A stretch of DNA of 64,000 nucleotides from NCBI GenBank assembly GCA_963931865.1, contig OZ007515.1, positions 1,415,318 through 1,479,317 on the forward strand, in the 5' to 3' direction. The stretch comes from Axinella damicornis. Its lineage: Eukaryota; Porifera; Demospongiae; Axinellida; Axinellidae. The notes under the pieces were generated by a model, which did not search any database, was not told the origin of the DNA, and saw nothing but the letters and a program-made list of their open reading frames with translations. The translations under genes and the position numbers were made by a program. Of this stretch, positions 47,701 to 57,844 are shown piece after piece; the first letter of the stretch is position 1, and each line of letters begins with the position of its first letter.

Positions 47701-50270
47701 ATGGACAGGGAGCAAGGTGATTGGTTGATGCATCTTGATGTCATCATTGCAATTTGAACTTTGAATTACAGCACAAGCTATAACGTTTTTTAGCTGCAGT
47801 TCTACTCTTCTCCTCATCCTCTTCTCTCCACTCCCCTCCCCTTCCTTTTTGCCCCTCCCTTCCGCTCTCTCTCCACTCTGTCCCCCTTTCCCTTTCCTCC
47901 CCTTTCTCTCTCCCCCTCCATTCCCTCACCCTTTGTTCTTCCTCCCTTTCCCCCTCCCACCTCCCTCTTCCTTTCTCCACTCTCCACCCTCCCTCCTCTC
48001 CTGTCCCCTCCCCCTCCCTCCTCTTCTTCCTGCCTCCTCCCTGACCCCCCCAGGTCTACTTTGCCTGCTGCCCAGTGAGAGTGGAGTTGTTCACTTGAAA
48101 GCCTCCAGAGCAACGGGAGAACAGCTCTGTTTCTCTGACGTCCCTCTTGGACAAACTGTTGTACGTACATACTCCCTTGACTGCATTGTAAGAACATTGC
48201 AACCTCAGGATTGGGGGGGGGGGGGGGGTAATTCTGATCTCATCTACAGTGGGGCACATTACTGTGGTCAGGGAGCAAGTCCTGACGTGTGTGACTGGAT
48301 GTGGGCTTAAATATCCTGGCCACACCCACTCTTAAGCCACATTCTGATTAGCCTCATTCCCAGTCCACTCCCACGCGGCCTGGGAACAAGGTCACGTTCT
48401 GATACATGTATGTCAGAGCATTGGAAGTGTAGATGCCTACGATGTGTGGATCTTAGATTTGTTGTCTCCTGTATCTGATTCATTTTCTCTCTCGTCTTGT
48501 CCAGATCCCCAGCAGTCACTTCCCAACCTCTGAGCTATTCTTTGGCAGTGACGCCTGCAGAGCACTGCAGCTGAAGGAGAGGGATAGCGAGCGGGACAGG
48601 GAGGCGCCACCCGAGGAGATCGCACTGATTGTGTTCTGGCAGGTATGATTTAGTGTAGCAATGGGGTGGAATGAAGCGGAATGAAGTTTGGATGAAGTGG
48701 AGGGAGGAGTCAGGGGTGAGTAACATTCCACTGACACTGTACCAGACTGCTCCTGTTGTTTTCTGCCTGCTGTGATCTCCTGACCTGACAATTACACTCA
48801 TATACGTGTGTCCCTGCACTTGACTCACCATGTCATGCACCACTGCACCACTTTGGGGCACCCCTGGCCTCGTTCCCAGCCCCTAGATGGGCCTGGGAAC
48901 GAGGCTAGGGCACCCCTTGCAGGTACCTGAATCTCCTGGGGCTTACCCTACTCATTATTTCCTGTTTATACAAAACCATCCCCCAGTGATCTTTGTTTCT
49001 CCTGCAGGCTCTCGTTCCCAGTGGCTCTGACACCCTCTTCTCCTATGGCCATGAGACGCTCAACGTTCCGCTGCCCCAGTCCATGGCAGCACTGTCAGAG
49101 GTCAGCTCCAGCTATAACCGGTAGCCTAGTGTTGTTCTAGCCTTGTTCCCAGGTGCTCGAGGCTAGTGTTGTTTTAGTACAACATTCAGAGTATTGGTTT
49201 AGTTTTGGTTTCAAATAGCATAACACCACTATACTCACTCGCAGTCCCACCTCTCACGATTTTGCTTTTTACATGCATGGCAGACTTTTGACGTCTATGT
49301 ACTATGCGTTTGACCAGCCCCCAAATAAAACTAACCCGTAGAATTGCTGGACTGACCTTGAGAATCAGGAATGATGGGTCTTTGATCAACGCTCCCTACC
49401 CAGTAAACCACATGTACCTAGGTTGTTATAAGAAAATATTATTTCTTCAGTGTATAATTAGAAGACCATCACTCTTGGGATGTGTAGCCGAGCATTGTTA
49501 TTCCTCTGACCTTTGAAACCATCCTTCTCTTCCAGGCTCGCTCCTCCCACCCTCCCTCTCCCTATGACCTAGTCAAGTACTACCTCTCGCACCCCGTCTC
49601 CTACCACCACAACTTCTCCGCTGTCAGCCCCTGCCAGATCCCTGTCCATATCACTCTCCAGAACTGCTCCCACACGCGAGTGCAAGCCGTGCTAGAGTTG
49701 CTGCATCCGAGGGAGGGGCCTCAAGAAACTAAGAGGTGGGGCAGAGCCGAGCAAACATTCTGTATCACCTAATTTCATGGGTCCTCAAATGCCTGATGTA
49801 CCACCAACACATTTATAGTCTCAATCACATCCACAGAATTGTGCAGCAGCCGCCTCGTTGTACATATTATTTTTCCTGACAGGAAAGGAAGGGGTGTGGC
49901 TTTTATAAACGTATTCCAATGACCCCGTCCAGGCCGGGAAGGGTTGTGGGGGGTGGAGCACCCAGGTATCCCCTTTGGGAGCAAAACCGGCTAATACCTT
50001 GGTATGGTTGGTGTGATTCTTTCCGTGCCCCTTTCTCTCTCCAGCTCGAAACATCCTCACCAGGAGTCCCCCTTTCTTTGGAGTGGTGGAATTTGCCGGA
50101 GGCACATAGCTCTAGAGGCAGACGCCACAAGGACACTAACTGTTCGTGCAAGCTTCAGTAGGCCAGGGGTGTACAACCTGAACACTTTGAGGGTCCTGGT
50201 CATGCTGGAGGGGGGTAGCTACCATCTCCAGCGGTGGCAGAGAACTAGCTACATCACTGTGGAAGAGTGA
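33636..50270 (+). CDS. TRAPPC8: Trafficking protein particle complex subunit 8 (24 exons, 1512 aa)
   Basis: Exons: 33636-33792, 35490-35681, 36007-36096, 36469-36634, 37573-37720, 39287-39748, 39968-40077, 40350-40500, 40633-40730, 40864-41101, 41253-41324, 41973-42125, 42451-42976, 43262-43437, 45685-46029, 46219-46359, 46464-46738, 47156-47339, 47626-47716, 48054-48160, 48505-48642, 49008-49100, 49536-49735, 50045-50270. Every junction keeps frame to TGA at 50268. TRAPPC8 (yeast Trs85) is the subunit specific to TRAPPIII, the Rab1 exchange factor in early secretory traffic and autophagy. Matches to the human protein run full length: [77 protein letters not shown] and [12 protein letters not shown]. 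Human is 1435 aa; the extra length is mostly in exons 6, 13 and 17. Introns carry many repeats. Confidence 0.97.
33986..34015. repeat. Foldback element, 30-bp version
   Basis: TAGCCTCGTACCCAGGCCTGGAACGAGGCTA-like hairpin with no loop, in TRAPPC8 intron 1. Confidence 0.75.
35196..35484. repeat. (TCCC)n microsatellite
   Basis: About 290 bp ending five bases before the TRAPPC8 exon 2 start at 35490. CT-rich sequence continues upstream to about 35010. Confidence 0.97.
35697..35815. repeat. (TG)n microsatellite
   Basis: Begins 15 bp after the exon 2 donor (35682) of TRAPPC8. Confidence 0.97.
36147..36466. repeat. CCCCTCCCC pyrimidine tract
   Basis: 320 bp, almost pure C/T with rare A/G, running into the TRAPPC8 exon 4 acceptor at 36468. 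Confidence 0.9.
36711..37320. mobile_element. hAT-like MITE, 610 bp, with target duplication
   Basis: Terminal inverted repeats of about 40-60 bp start CAGGAGCGC and contain GCCGAAGGCGGCGAAGGAGC. The flanking ACTACAT (36704-36710 and 37321-37327) is a perfect 7-bp duplication, close to the 8 bp of hAT elements; CAGG ends also fit hAT. No transposase. A related end (GCCGCCGAAGGCGGCGAGAG) occurs near 55992. TRAPPC8 intron 4. Confidence 0.75.
37755..38812. mobile_element. Nested-palindrome element, copy B (about 1.06 kb)
   Basis: Left end GTGCCAAAACTGGCACATTT, right end mirrors it (GTGCCAATTTTGGCAC near 38780). It contains CACTCCTGTTCTGTAGGGTG and the inner GATATGAAGCTGGGATTTG inverted pairs. 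In this copy the CCTTAGTGTGCTG core (reverse sense, about 37937) is present once, without expansion. TRAPPC8 intron 5. Confidence 0.75.
39846..39903. repeat. Foldback element, CATACCCAGG variant
   Basis: GCCTCATACCCAGGTCCATG mirrored by CATGGGCCTGGGTACAAGGC; the CATACCC/GGGTACA changes are paired on both arms. TRAPPC8 intron 6. Confidence 0.75.
40138..40346. repeat. (TCCC)n microsatellite
   Basis: Runs directly into the TRAPPC8 exon 8 acceptor (CCTCCAG|C), so the pyrimidine tract of that acceptor is the microsatellite. Confidence 0.97.
41462..41860. repeat. 45/48-bp minisatellite, about eight copies
   Basis: Unit built from CAGCTGTACAGCTGTCTC, AACATCAGCAGGACA and CAGCTGTATCCT, with an optional extra CAG. 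CAGCTG (E-box, also PvuII) occurs several times per unit. TRAPPC8 intron 11. Confidence 0.95.
42130..42370. repeat. GTGTGAGGG-type GT/G-rich tract
   Basis: Degenerate repeats of GTGTGAGGGTG and GGGGTGAGG begin right after the TRAPPC8 exon 12 donor at 42126. Confidence 0.8.
43215..43250. repeat. Poly-C tract
   Basis: C-run with a few T, ending close to the TRAPPC8 exon 14 acceptor at 43261. Confidence 0.9.
43480..45645. mobile_element. Nested-palindrome element, copy C, disrupted and expanded
   Basis: The left end (TTTGTGCCAAAATTGACACA, ATTCCTGTTCTATAGGGCGA) and inner GATATGAAGCTGGGAAATG pairs match copies A and B. A decayed right end appears at about 45605-45640 (GTTTCAAAATGTGGGATGTG, ATCATACCTGG). 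Between them lie unrelated sequence containing a direct repeat GGGTGTCCTTCAGGGATGGC (44107 and 44349) and the 30-bp minisatellite. TRAPPC8 intron 14. Confidence 0.6.
44626..45596. repeat. 30-bp minisatellite, about 32 copies
   Basis: Unit CTGTCCTTGGTGTGCTGTCT + GGACCCGGCC, very homogeneous with scattered GGCACC, GGACCCC and GGACCTGG variants; a one-base insertion shifts register near 45055 and again near 45235. The unit has no stop codon in most frames, which produces ORFs of up to 378 codons on both strands; none is a gene. Confidence 0.97.
45661..45683. repeat. (CA)n microsatellite at an acceptor
   Basis: The CAG acceptor of TRAPPC8 exon 15 (start 45685) is the last unit of the (CA)n run. 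Confidence 0.95.
46753..46789. repeat. Foldback element, 37-bp version
   Basis: TAGCCTCATTCCCAGTCC against AGGCCTGGGAACGAGGCTA, 14 bp after a TRAPPC8 donor (46739). Confidence 0.75.
47810..48050. repeat. CT-rich tract
   Basis: 240 bp of CCTCCCC/CTTCC sequence leading into the TRAPPC8 exon 20 acceptor at 48053. Confidence 0.85.
48349..48393. repeat. Foldback element
   Basis: TAGCCTCATTCCCAGTCCAC against CGGCCTGGGAACAAGGTCA. TRAPPC8 intron 20. Confidence 0.7.
48866..48907. repeat. Foldback element
   Basis: GGCCTCGTTCCCAGCCCCTA against TGGGCCTGGGAACGAGGCTA. TRAPPC8 intron 21. Confidence 0.75.
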
Positions 50271-51808
50271 TGGATGGTGTTTGTTTTGTGCCAGGGCATT
50301 CACTAGGGTGTGCAGATGTGTATTTCTCTGGGTCTTAATTTATTGTACTCTGTACTTTGAGCTAGAACCACATCCATGATATCAAGAGATGACACGAACT
50401 GAGTGGGTGCGATGAGGGGAAGGGGAGGATACAGAATTTAGTACACTCAAGGAGCTGTTGACTTGTCCATACAAAAGGTTTGGAGATTTAAGCAATGACG
50501 TGATTACAACAGACGTATGGAGAAGCTACAGTTCAAAGAAAAGGAAAACGAAATAAAACATCAGGACAATACGTTTACAGCAGTCGGAATTCAACAAAGA
50601 TTTATAAAAAAAAATAGTTAAGTGTTCACAGAGATGTCCATTAGCCTCGTTCCCTGGCCATCGCCCAGCCTTGCGTCGCTTAATTTTTTTTGTACATGTG
50701 TGGACACCCCACCTCCAACCTTTGTACACACACAATCTCCTGTGCCTAATAGAGCATAACATTATTTTATCTTCTCCCTTGGCGTGGTCATATACATAAT
50801 TATATAAATATAGAAGAATGGATACCTGTGGAAGCCAGCCAGTTTCACTTACAACCATGCAGTCTAGGTTACAACCTAAATCATCCTGTATTATCATAAT
50901 ATTATAATTATTTCAAGTATTAACATCTGTAGAATTTACAGGCTCTGGCAACAGTTCTTCTATACCAGCATAACTCTGATCATGAAAGGTAAAGTCAACT
51001 CAAGCATACTAAGGACAGGGGAAATGTTTTTCAGACATGATATTTGCACAGCTTTGCTTACACAGGTATTTGAAGGTGAAAGTGGGAGTGGAACAAGTGA
51101 AACTTGGTACCATTGGAAAGCTCATGAAATGGAGTAAACAATAAATATGATTATGACGTCACTGAATGGAGGTGTTACTTCCTGTTTACATTCAAAAAGC
51201 TGTCTTGATGGTCCTATTTTCTTGCCATTATGCTGTACAGTTTGAAGATTGATATAGGTGTCTAACAGTTGTTTTCAACAGCTTGTTTGTCTGTGTAAAT
51301 GGTTCAGTCTTGGAAAATGTTAACTGGTTAATGCTTGGTATTTTATAACAGCTTTTGTACAACCGTTGCAATAAAATAAGCTTGTTTTGACCATAAACTA
51401 GCTAATATCTTCTGTCTACCGCGTTGTATCAAAATTTCCAAGACAGATCCTACCTGAGGTGACCGAGCAGACTGTGGCTGGGTACGTCAGACCAGTTAAG
51501 GACGCGCAAACTGTATAGCATAACGGATCACTTTCCTGGGCTTGAGCGCTCAATACGTAGCCATTGTTAACAATACGGATTATTATTTCCGGTTATATTC
51601 CGCATATTAAGAGACAGCTGCTACTGTGATTCCAGTGCGCACGATCGACCAACACACAACGCTTCACTTACTGCCAGCTGAAGATCCACAGCGAACACTT
51701 CTTTCCGTCGTTCTTGTCCTTCGAGCGCGTTAAACGTTCGAGCGCTCCACTGCGCTCGAGCGTTGTTTTTCTATGACGTCATGGCGAATGTACCGCATTT
51801 TCTAATTA
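50271..51808. other. Intergenic, convergent 3' ends
   Basis: Follows the TRAPPC8 stop. It has AT-rich 3' UTR-like sequence, one unpaired foldback arm at about 50643 (TTAGCCTCGTTCCCTGGC), and near 51722 a palindrome GTTCGAGCGCTCCACTGCGCTCGAGCG-like region (arms CGAGCGC.../...GCGCTCGAGCG). No exon recognised. Confidence 0.5.
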
Positions 51809-53150
51809 TCAGCAAGTATTCGCTTTTCGTAGACTGTCCTTATTATAGCTGAGAATTGCTTTTTGTCTTAGGCTGTGCAATTCTTGGTGCATCTGGCTTT
51901 TAACACTCGTTGACAAATTGACGTAGGTCTGAATTCGATTCTCCACCATCTCTTTACACATGGCAATCTTTGAATACTTCTCCCACATCTCCATGGGGTT
52001 GATCTGATAACCCATGGCAAGACTGGCAAATTGGATGAGGAAGAACTGTCGTGAGATCGGCCAACCCATCACCAGTGCAGTATTGCATGTACTCCTGTGC
52101 AATCGAGGTGCTAATTGTAATTTCTCAAGGGTGTCTTCGCCAACAAACTGTACCAGTGTCTCATAGTTACTAGTGATACTTGCCCTCTCCTGTGAAAGGA
52201 GGTTTGAGAGGAGTTCGCGATGCTTGCTTAAGTCCAAGACAGATCCCCTCGCCAGGTGGAGAAGGTTAATTAGCCACTGGTATGTAAGAGGTGCCTGCCA
52301 TATACTGTGGCGAGTATGGTTTATTGCACAAATGCAGTCCTCTAGTCTGTGAAGGATGCCATCAACCTCTGGTGCCTCACTTCCTAACAGGTTTGTGCAC
52401 ATTTCAAGAATGTTCTGACAGGCTCGTTGACCTTCCTTTCCTTGTGAATCCTTTTCCTTAACTTTATCACGGACTTTTGAATTCCATCCAATTCTGTCCA
52501 ACTCATCTTCCAATACTTTGAACTGGACTTCACAGTTTTGGACAGGTCTATTCAGTTCAAGACAGTTGTTGCCAGAAATTTTTATTGCTTCCAGCTGGGA
52601 TTTGGTGTACAAGAAGAGGCTTCTGAGGGTTGTTGACACGACTTCATCAACATTCACTGATGTACTGTCATCTGGCTGCCACAGTGCTACCGGGAGGTCA
52701 TTTGTAAGGGCCAGGTGCACTTCTCCACAGACATTTTTCATTTCCTCCACGTTAATTAGCTCGACCATTGCTAGGGTTGCTATACTCCAAAGCGCCTTAT
52801 CCCGGAATCTGACCGTCAGTTGATGATTGGCTTGCAAGCTGTCAGGATTCCTGGGTACCAGTACGGGTAAGCTTTCTCCTAAGGCTGGCTTTCCGATATC
52901 ATGCAGACACCTGTAGAGAAAGGCTATAATTATTAATAATAAGGAGATAGATATCCTCGCTCTTCGAGAATGGCAAACAGGTCAATGCCCTCCGTGACCG
53001 CCTTAGCCTGGGCTCGGGGTACAACATCCATGCAAAGATAGGAAAGTCTCGTGTTTCTAGCCGATCAGAAATCTTGAGCAGCTGCCGACGAAATTGGTAA
53101 TTTCGAGGAGCATAGCGCAGCAATCGCACCGTTCGATCGATCACAGAAGA
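51809..53150 (-). pseudogene. Death-effector-domain protein with large helical C-terminal region, frame broken twice
   Basis: A 342-codon open stretch (52837-51809) extends upstream in frame to about 52920. It is mostly helical, with no recognised domain, signal or membrane segment. Upstream, 53150-52880 encodes a death effector domain, but in three frames: FRRQLLKISDRLETRD, then, after a one-base loss at about 53044, LSYLCMDVVPRAQAKAVTEG and IDLFAILEERGYLSP, then, after a change in an AT-rich stretch at 52922-52945, AFLYRCLHDIGKPALGE leading into the long ORF. DEDs recruit caspase-8-like proteases in cell-death and immune signalling. The breaks may be true decay, sequencing indels, or less likely a tiny intron. 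An acceptor at 53150 suggests a missing 5' exon. Confidence 0.6.
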
Positions 53151-53397
53151 CTAGACACAATTAGCTAAAGGGGGAGGGCCTAGGCCTGCAATGCGCTCAA
53201 GCATGATAGGAATGATAATAAGGTAAGGGGGATTTCCCTTTGAAAGGTGTCCATCCGGAAAATTGCCTCCTCTGGCTGCGCACTAAATGGTTGCATGAAA
53301 GTGTGGTGATAATAATATTATAATACATGGATAGTTCATAAAACAGCGACAATGACATTAGTTCAAAACTTGGTGTACTAGGGAATTTCACAGTAGT

Positions 53398-53665
53398 GTG
53401 TAATGTCTCTCCCTCCCCAAATGTCCCTGATGTGTGTTCAGGATGCCCAGGCAGCCAATTCTCTGAGATCATCATCCTCCTCCTTTGCAGCTGCCTTCTT
53501 CCTCGGGACTGCTTTAGCTGTGTGTGTGTGTGTGTGTTTGGGGGGGGGGGGGGGGGGGGGGGGGATGGTTGGTCATATCTATCATGTAAACAAAGACAGT
53601 TGGTCTACTTACGGACTTCAGGGAGTTCATCGAGGGTATCACAGATGAGCTCTGAGGGGGTCATC
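53398..53665 (-). pseudogene. Partial duplicate of the CHMP4 3' end
   Basis: 53401-53530 matches the last CHMP4 exon and 3' UTR (57668-57790) with few changes, and 53605-53655 matches the end of CHMP4 exon 4, including its GTAAGT donor. The (CA)n(C)n acceptor tract between them is shared too. The final exon still reads AVPRKKAAAKEEDDDLRELA then AWAS and a stop; it differs from CHMP4 by two conservative changes (D to E, Q to E). Exons 1-3 are absent, and a GTCATCCATCATG fragment of exon 3 is joined directly to exon 4 sequence. Confidence 0.8.
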
Positions 53666-53724
53666 CATCATGAAATGATAACATAGACATAGTTTATTTC
53701 TTCTAGAGTTGGATTACAATGTAC

Positions 53725-54007
53725 CTTCATCTCCAGGACCTGGTATTTCCAGCAATAGTATGTTTGTTCGTTTGCCACATCCACTGGCTAGCATATCAGC
53801 CACCTTGTCCAGATGACTCACCTCAGTAGTACCATTCTCGGAACGCACATTCACTCTATCAACAGTTGTGTCAACCTTTGTCTGAGTAAGGGTTTCCTTA
53901 ATAAGTTCACTAACATTGGCATTGTGAGGAACCTTAACAACGATAGCATTTCTTTTTTGACCATCCTGTACACGCACACAAACGCTATGACGACCTCTAG
54001 AAAACAT
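53725..54007 (-). CDS. Beta-grasp-like N-terminal exon, unassigned
   Basis: An ATG-started exon (MFSRGRHSVCVRVQDGQKRN) of 94 codons ends at a GTACAT donor in phase 1. The alternating hydrophobic pattern (CVRVQDG, AIVVKVP, ILLLEIPG) with an acidic helix (VSELIKETLTQ) resembles a ubiquitin-like or CIDE-like beta-grasp fold. It may be the first exon of the DED gene just downstream, but its phase 1 does not fit the phase-0 acceptor at 53150, and the CHMP4 duplicate lies between. No partner exon could be placed. Confidence 0.4.
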
Positions 54008-54078
54008 CCTATGAATGGAAAGAGAGAAAGCTATATTAGGGGTATTAGGTCAAACTACAGGTGTTGGTTAGAAGTGTT

Positions 54079-54188
54079 ATTGGTCCGGCAGGAAGTAGGG
54101 CAGTGTGGTATTATATTACAGAGCCTGAATGCACATGCGTGCCTGTTATCTATACTTAAGTACGTACTTCCTGTCAGACGGTACCAAT
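54079..54188. repeat. Inverted repeat, second foldback family
   Basis: ATTGGTCCGGCAGGAAGTAG against ACTTCCTGTCAGACGGTACCAAT, in the 5' flank of the beta-grasp-like exon. Compare 27466-27553. Confidence 0.65.
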
Positions 54189-54755
54189 ATCAACGTCATT
54201 CATAAAAAAGAGCCAGCTTTTTTTATGTGTCCCATAGTCTCTAACCTGCAATGGACTCTAACCAAACAGAAGCATACATGAATGATAGGCTTATATTACC
54301 TACCAAAACGTCTCATTCTGTCTACCATCTCATATACTGAAGACAGTGAAGTTGCATCAACATAAAATAACAAGTTATCAGACCCTCGTATAGCTACATG
54401 TAGGCATGCATTTTATTGCTGCACCATAGATAATGTAAATAGACTATAAAATTAAAATAGAGTATAGACTACTCCACACCGCTTACTTCGTGTCTTGCAC
54501 GTCAGTAATCGCCGCAAATAGACAGAAAACGCACCTTTCAACTCGCCAACTAGTGCGGCATTGGGGGGGGCGGGGCTCGTTAGCGTTATACGTTAGCGCG
54601 CTACGATCACGTGCGCTTAATGAGATTCATAGTTGTTGAGAATGGTGCACCGGTGGTAAGCTTCAGCCACTCTTGCCTCCTCATCTCTAAATATTTGATT
54701 AACTGTGTGCCATGCCATGGTTTAATGAGATTCATTGATCCTCCATGCACATTAA

Positions 54756-55342
54756 CCCTTTAAGCCCCATTGACGTCTATAGGCGTCATTTAGACCCTAT
54801 GCACTTGTAGGGCTTCTCGCCAGTCCAAAAAGAGACCAAAAAGTCTTCAGAGGGCCTAGGGACGACTTTAAGGCACGAACTCAAAAATTTGGTCAGATTT
54901 CGGCGCGCCTCCCCCACTAAACGTACAAGCGGGGGGGTTTCCCCCCCCCTTCGGGCTGTCGTGGGCGTTTTTTGATTTTAATGAGATTCATTGACCCGAG
55001 AATTTTTGATTCTAATGATATTCATAGACCCCACCCAGGGCCTCAAGAAAACCTGCAAATTGGTGGTGTAAGGTGTGCCATCAGTCAGATCTGGCCCAAG
55101 TTTAGGGAAATGCTGGGCGAAAATCCGGCTGTCATCCACCTTTGACCTCCGATTGCTGGCCTTGTGGGGGGTCATGAATATCATTAACGGTATTGCCAGA
55201 GGGGTCTCTCCATGTGTGCGGGCCCCACCAAGTTTGGCCGCTGAGGAGCGAATGCTGTGGGAGAGGAGTACCTACGAAAGTGGTGTGCGCTGAATGCATG
55301 AAAATGTGTTGTCTTGGTGGGAAGAATTCGGTGGTTAAAGGG
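54756..55342. mobile_element. piggyBac-like MITE, copy 1 (587 bp)
   Basis: Flanked by TTAA on both sides (54752-54755 and 55343-55346). Ends are CCCTTTAAGCCCC and, inward from the other end, CCCTTTAACCACCG. A TTAA target and CCC-starting termini are the mark of piggyBac elements. No transposase. Confidence 0.75.
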
Positions 55343-56953
55343 TTAAGGGTACCGGTATATACGTGGTCCAAGTACTGGGTACGACGTCACGCCGATCGAC
55401 ACGATATATATAATTACAACATCGCCCTACTTCCTGCATGCGGACCAATAACCACTTCGTAACAGAAACAGTTACCCCTTGTTAGCAATGTACAAACTAC
55501 CATTATCTAATTACCCCGCGCGCGCATGCGCGAAGCGGGGTTAAGCAATCGGTTTTCTCCGTCTGTCTGTCAGTCGTCTGTCGCCCGGAAAAAAATTGAA
55601 ATCTCGCCACATAGACCCTCAAAAACCATCCAAATGGAGTCAAACAATAGCAAATAGCAAAAAAAACTGCTCTGTGTGTACCTGACTGAAGTGAAGGCGC
55701 TCCGTTTCGCTGTATTTCGGCTATTTCCTGCTTTTCATAACTATTCATAACATTGGCTCCACCTCTTCGTGACCTCAGAGTTCGAGTCCCATCAAGAACA
55801 AGACACGCAGTGCATTTGGAAACTTCATGCTTCGAGATGACCGCTAGGAAACAGTGTTTTCTCACGATCTATGTACTTCACAGACATCGTGGCTATTGTT
55901 TCGGCTGTTTTTTCCAGCTATTTCCTATTGTTCGTAAAATTTGGCCCCACCTCTTCAGCTTCACAAATACATATTATCAAGGGCGTATCGAGCCGCCGAA
56001 GGCGGCGAGAGGGCATGTAACTCCGCAAACGGCATAATCCAAATCGATTCTATTTTTAGAAATCACGTGCTACATTGTTTATTTCATATCCGCGGCGCGC
56101 GCAGCTCTGGCACGCTAACCGCGCTAGTCACAGCCACAGTTCCTGAAAATATCCATTCTCTAGTAAGTCAATGAACTGCTATCTTAACTCATTGCTGTTA
56201 CCCTGGACGGCGCTTACCACTGCCTTCTCCTTGCCTCAGTTTCGCCAACGAACCGTGTAATTCAGCGGAGACGGTCCCGAGCGAAGCCTACGGCACCTGC
56301 GTGCAATGGCTGCCGCATGTAGGACGGACGGGCACGTTGTTTCCAGTCGTCAAAACGTGGATGGCGTCCATTCATCCACTCTACGCGCTCGATCTAGCTC
56401 TCTGGCCTGCTCTGCGATATTCCACGTAATCGGATAATTGCATTCATTCACATATACGGTTACATACCAATGTCTAAAAATAGTATATCCGGTGGCCGCA
56501 TTTGGATTTTGCCGTTTGCAGAGTCAATACGAGAGTTGCATGCCCTCTTCCCGTTAGGGTCGATGCGCCCTTGATATTATATACGGTAAGCGGTGACTCC
56601 CATAGGCAGAGGTAGCCTCGTTCCCAGGCCCGAGACGGCGAGCCTGGGAACGAGGCTAAGACAGAGATGTCACGTCGATTCAGAGACGTCGGTGCTGTCG
56701 ATTGTAGCTGCACTAGTCTAACAAGCTACCCTAGTCATAGATATAAGACATATATGTCTTATATCTATGCCCTAGTCTACAAGGTAGCCCTTCGCTTTCT
56801 CCAGCGCTCGATCGCTTGGTCACGTGAGTCGATCGCGCGGGGTATGTGTTCTATGAACATCTCTAGTTTTTTTTGCAGATACCCAATTACTATAGTGTGA
56901 TATAACTGATCTGATTGTCAGTGCAGCACTAAAACAATGTGTTACCGCTTTAA
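55343..56953. other. Segment between two inverted MITEs
   Basis: No gene recognised. It contains a CG-rich palindrome (CCCCGCGCGCGCATGCGCGAAGCGGGG-like, near 55515), a GCCGCCGAAGGCGGCGAGAG end related to the hAT-like MITE in TRAPPC8, a foldback at 56613-56658, and a perfect AGACATATATGTCT palindrome with TATCTATG flanks near 56745. Confidence 0.5.
56613..56658. repeat. Foldback element
   Basis: TAGCCTCGTTCCCAGGCC and GAGCCTGGGAACGAGGCTA around CGAGACGGC; near-identical to the 19862 copy. Confidence 0.8.
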
Positions 56954-57529
56954 CCCTTTAACCACCGAATTCTTCCCACCATGCATGCACCAAGACAACA
57001 CATTTTCATGCATTCAGCGCACACCACTTTCATAGGTACTCCTCTCCCACAGCATTCGCTCCTCAGCGGCCAAACTTGGTGGGGCCCGCACGCATGGAGA
57101 GACCCCTCTGATGATTCATGACCCCCCACAAGGGCCCAGCAATCGGAGGTCAAAGGTGGATGTCAGCCGGATTTTCGCCCAGCATTTCCCTAAACTTGGG
57201 CCAGATCTGACTGATGGCACACCTTACACCACCAATTTGCATGTTTTCTTGAGGCCCTGGTTGGGGTCTATGAATATCATTAGAATCAAAAATCCTCGGG
57301 TCAATGAATCTCATTAAAATCAAAAAACGCCCACGACATGCGAAGGATACCCCCCGCTTGTACGTTTAGTGGGGGAGGCGCGCCTAAATCTGACCAAATT
57401 TTTGAGTTCGGCCCTCAAAGTCGTCCCTGGGCTCTCTGAAGCTTTTTTGGTCACTTTTTGGACTGAAGGAAGCCCTACAAGTGCATAGGGTCTAAATGAC
57501 GCCTATAGACGTCAATGGGGCTTAAAGGG
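56954..57529. mobile_element. piggyBac-like MITE, copy 2, inverted (576 bp)
   Basis: Same element as 54756-55342 in opposite orientation, flanked by TTAA at 56950-56953 and 57530-57533. The two copies are close in sequence (shared GGTCAGATTT.GGCGCGCCTC, CCCACTAAACGTACAAGCGG) but differ by scattered changes and short indels. Confidence 0.8.
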
Positions 57530-57704
57530 TTAACTAACAGAGTTGCTTCAAATGGAGGGTGATGACTGTTATAACTCACAATTTCATGACATTGCACATC
57601 AATAAAACAGTGACACTAATCATGTTCGAATACTTTTGCAAGGAAAGCATAATTTCACAGTAGTGTGTAATGTCTCTCCCTCCCCGAATGTCCCCGATGT
57701 GTGT

Positions 57705-57798
57705 TCAGGATGCCCAGGCAGCCAACTGTCTGAGATCATCATCCTCGTCCTTTGCAGCTGCCTTCTTCCTTGGGACAGCTTTAGCTGTGTGTGTGTGT

Positions 57799-57844
<46 letters not shown>

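Noticed and set aside
55503..55865. 120-codon minus-strand ORF
   Set aside because: It spans a CG-rich palindrome and repeat sequence with no splice context and no recognisable domain.
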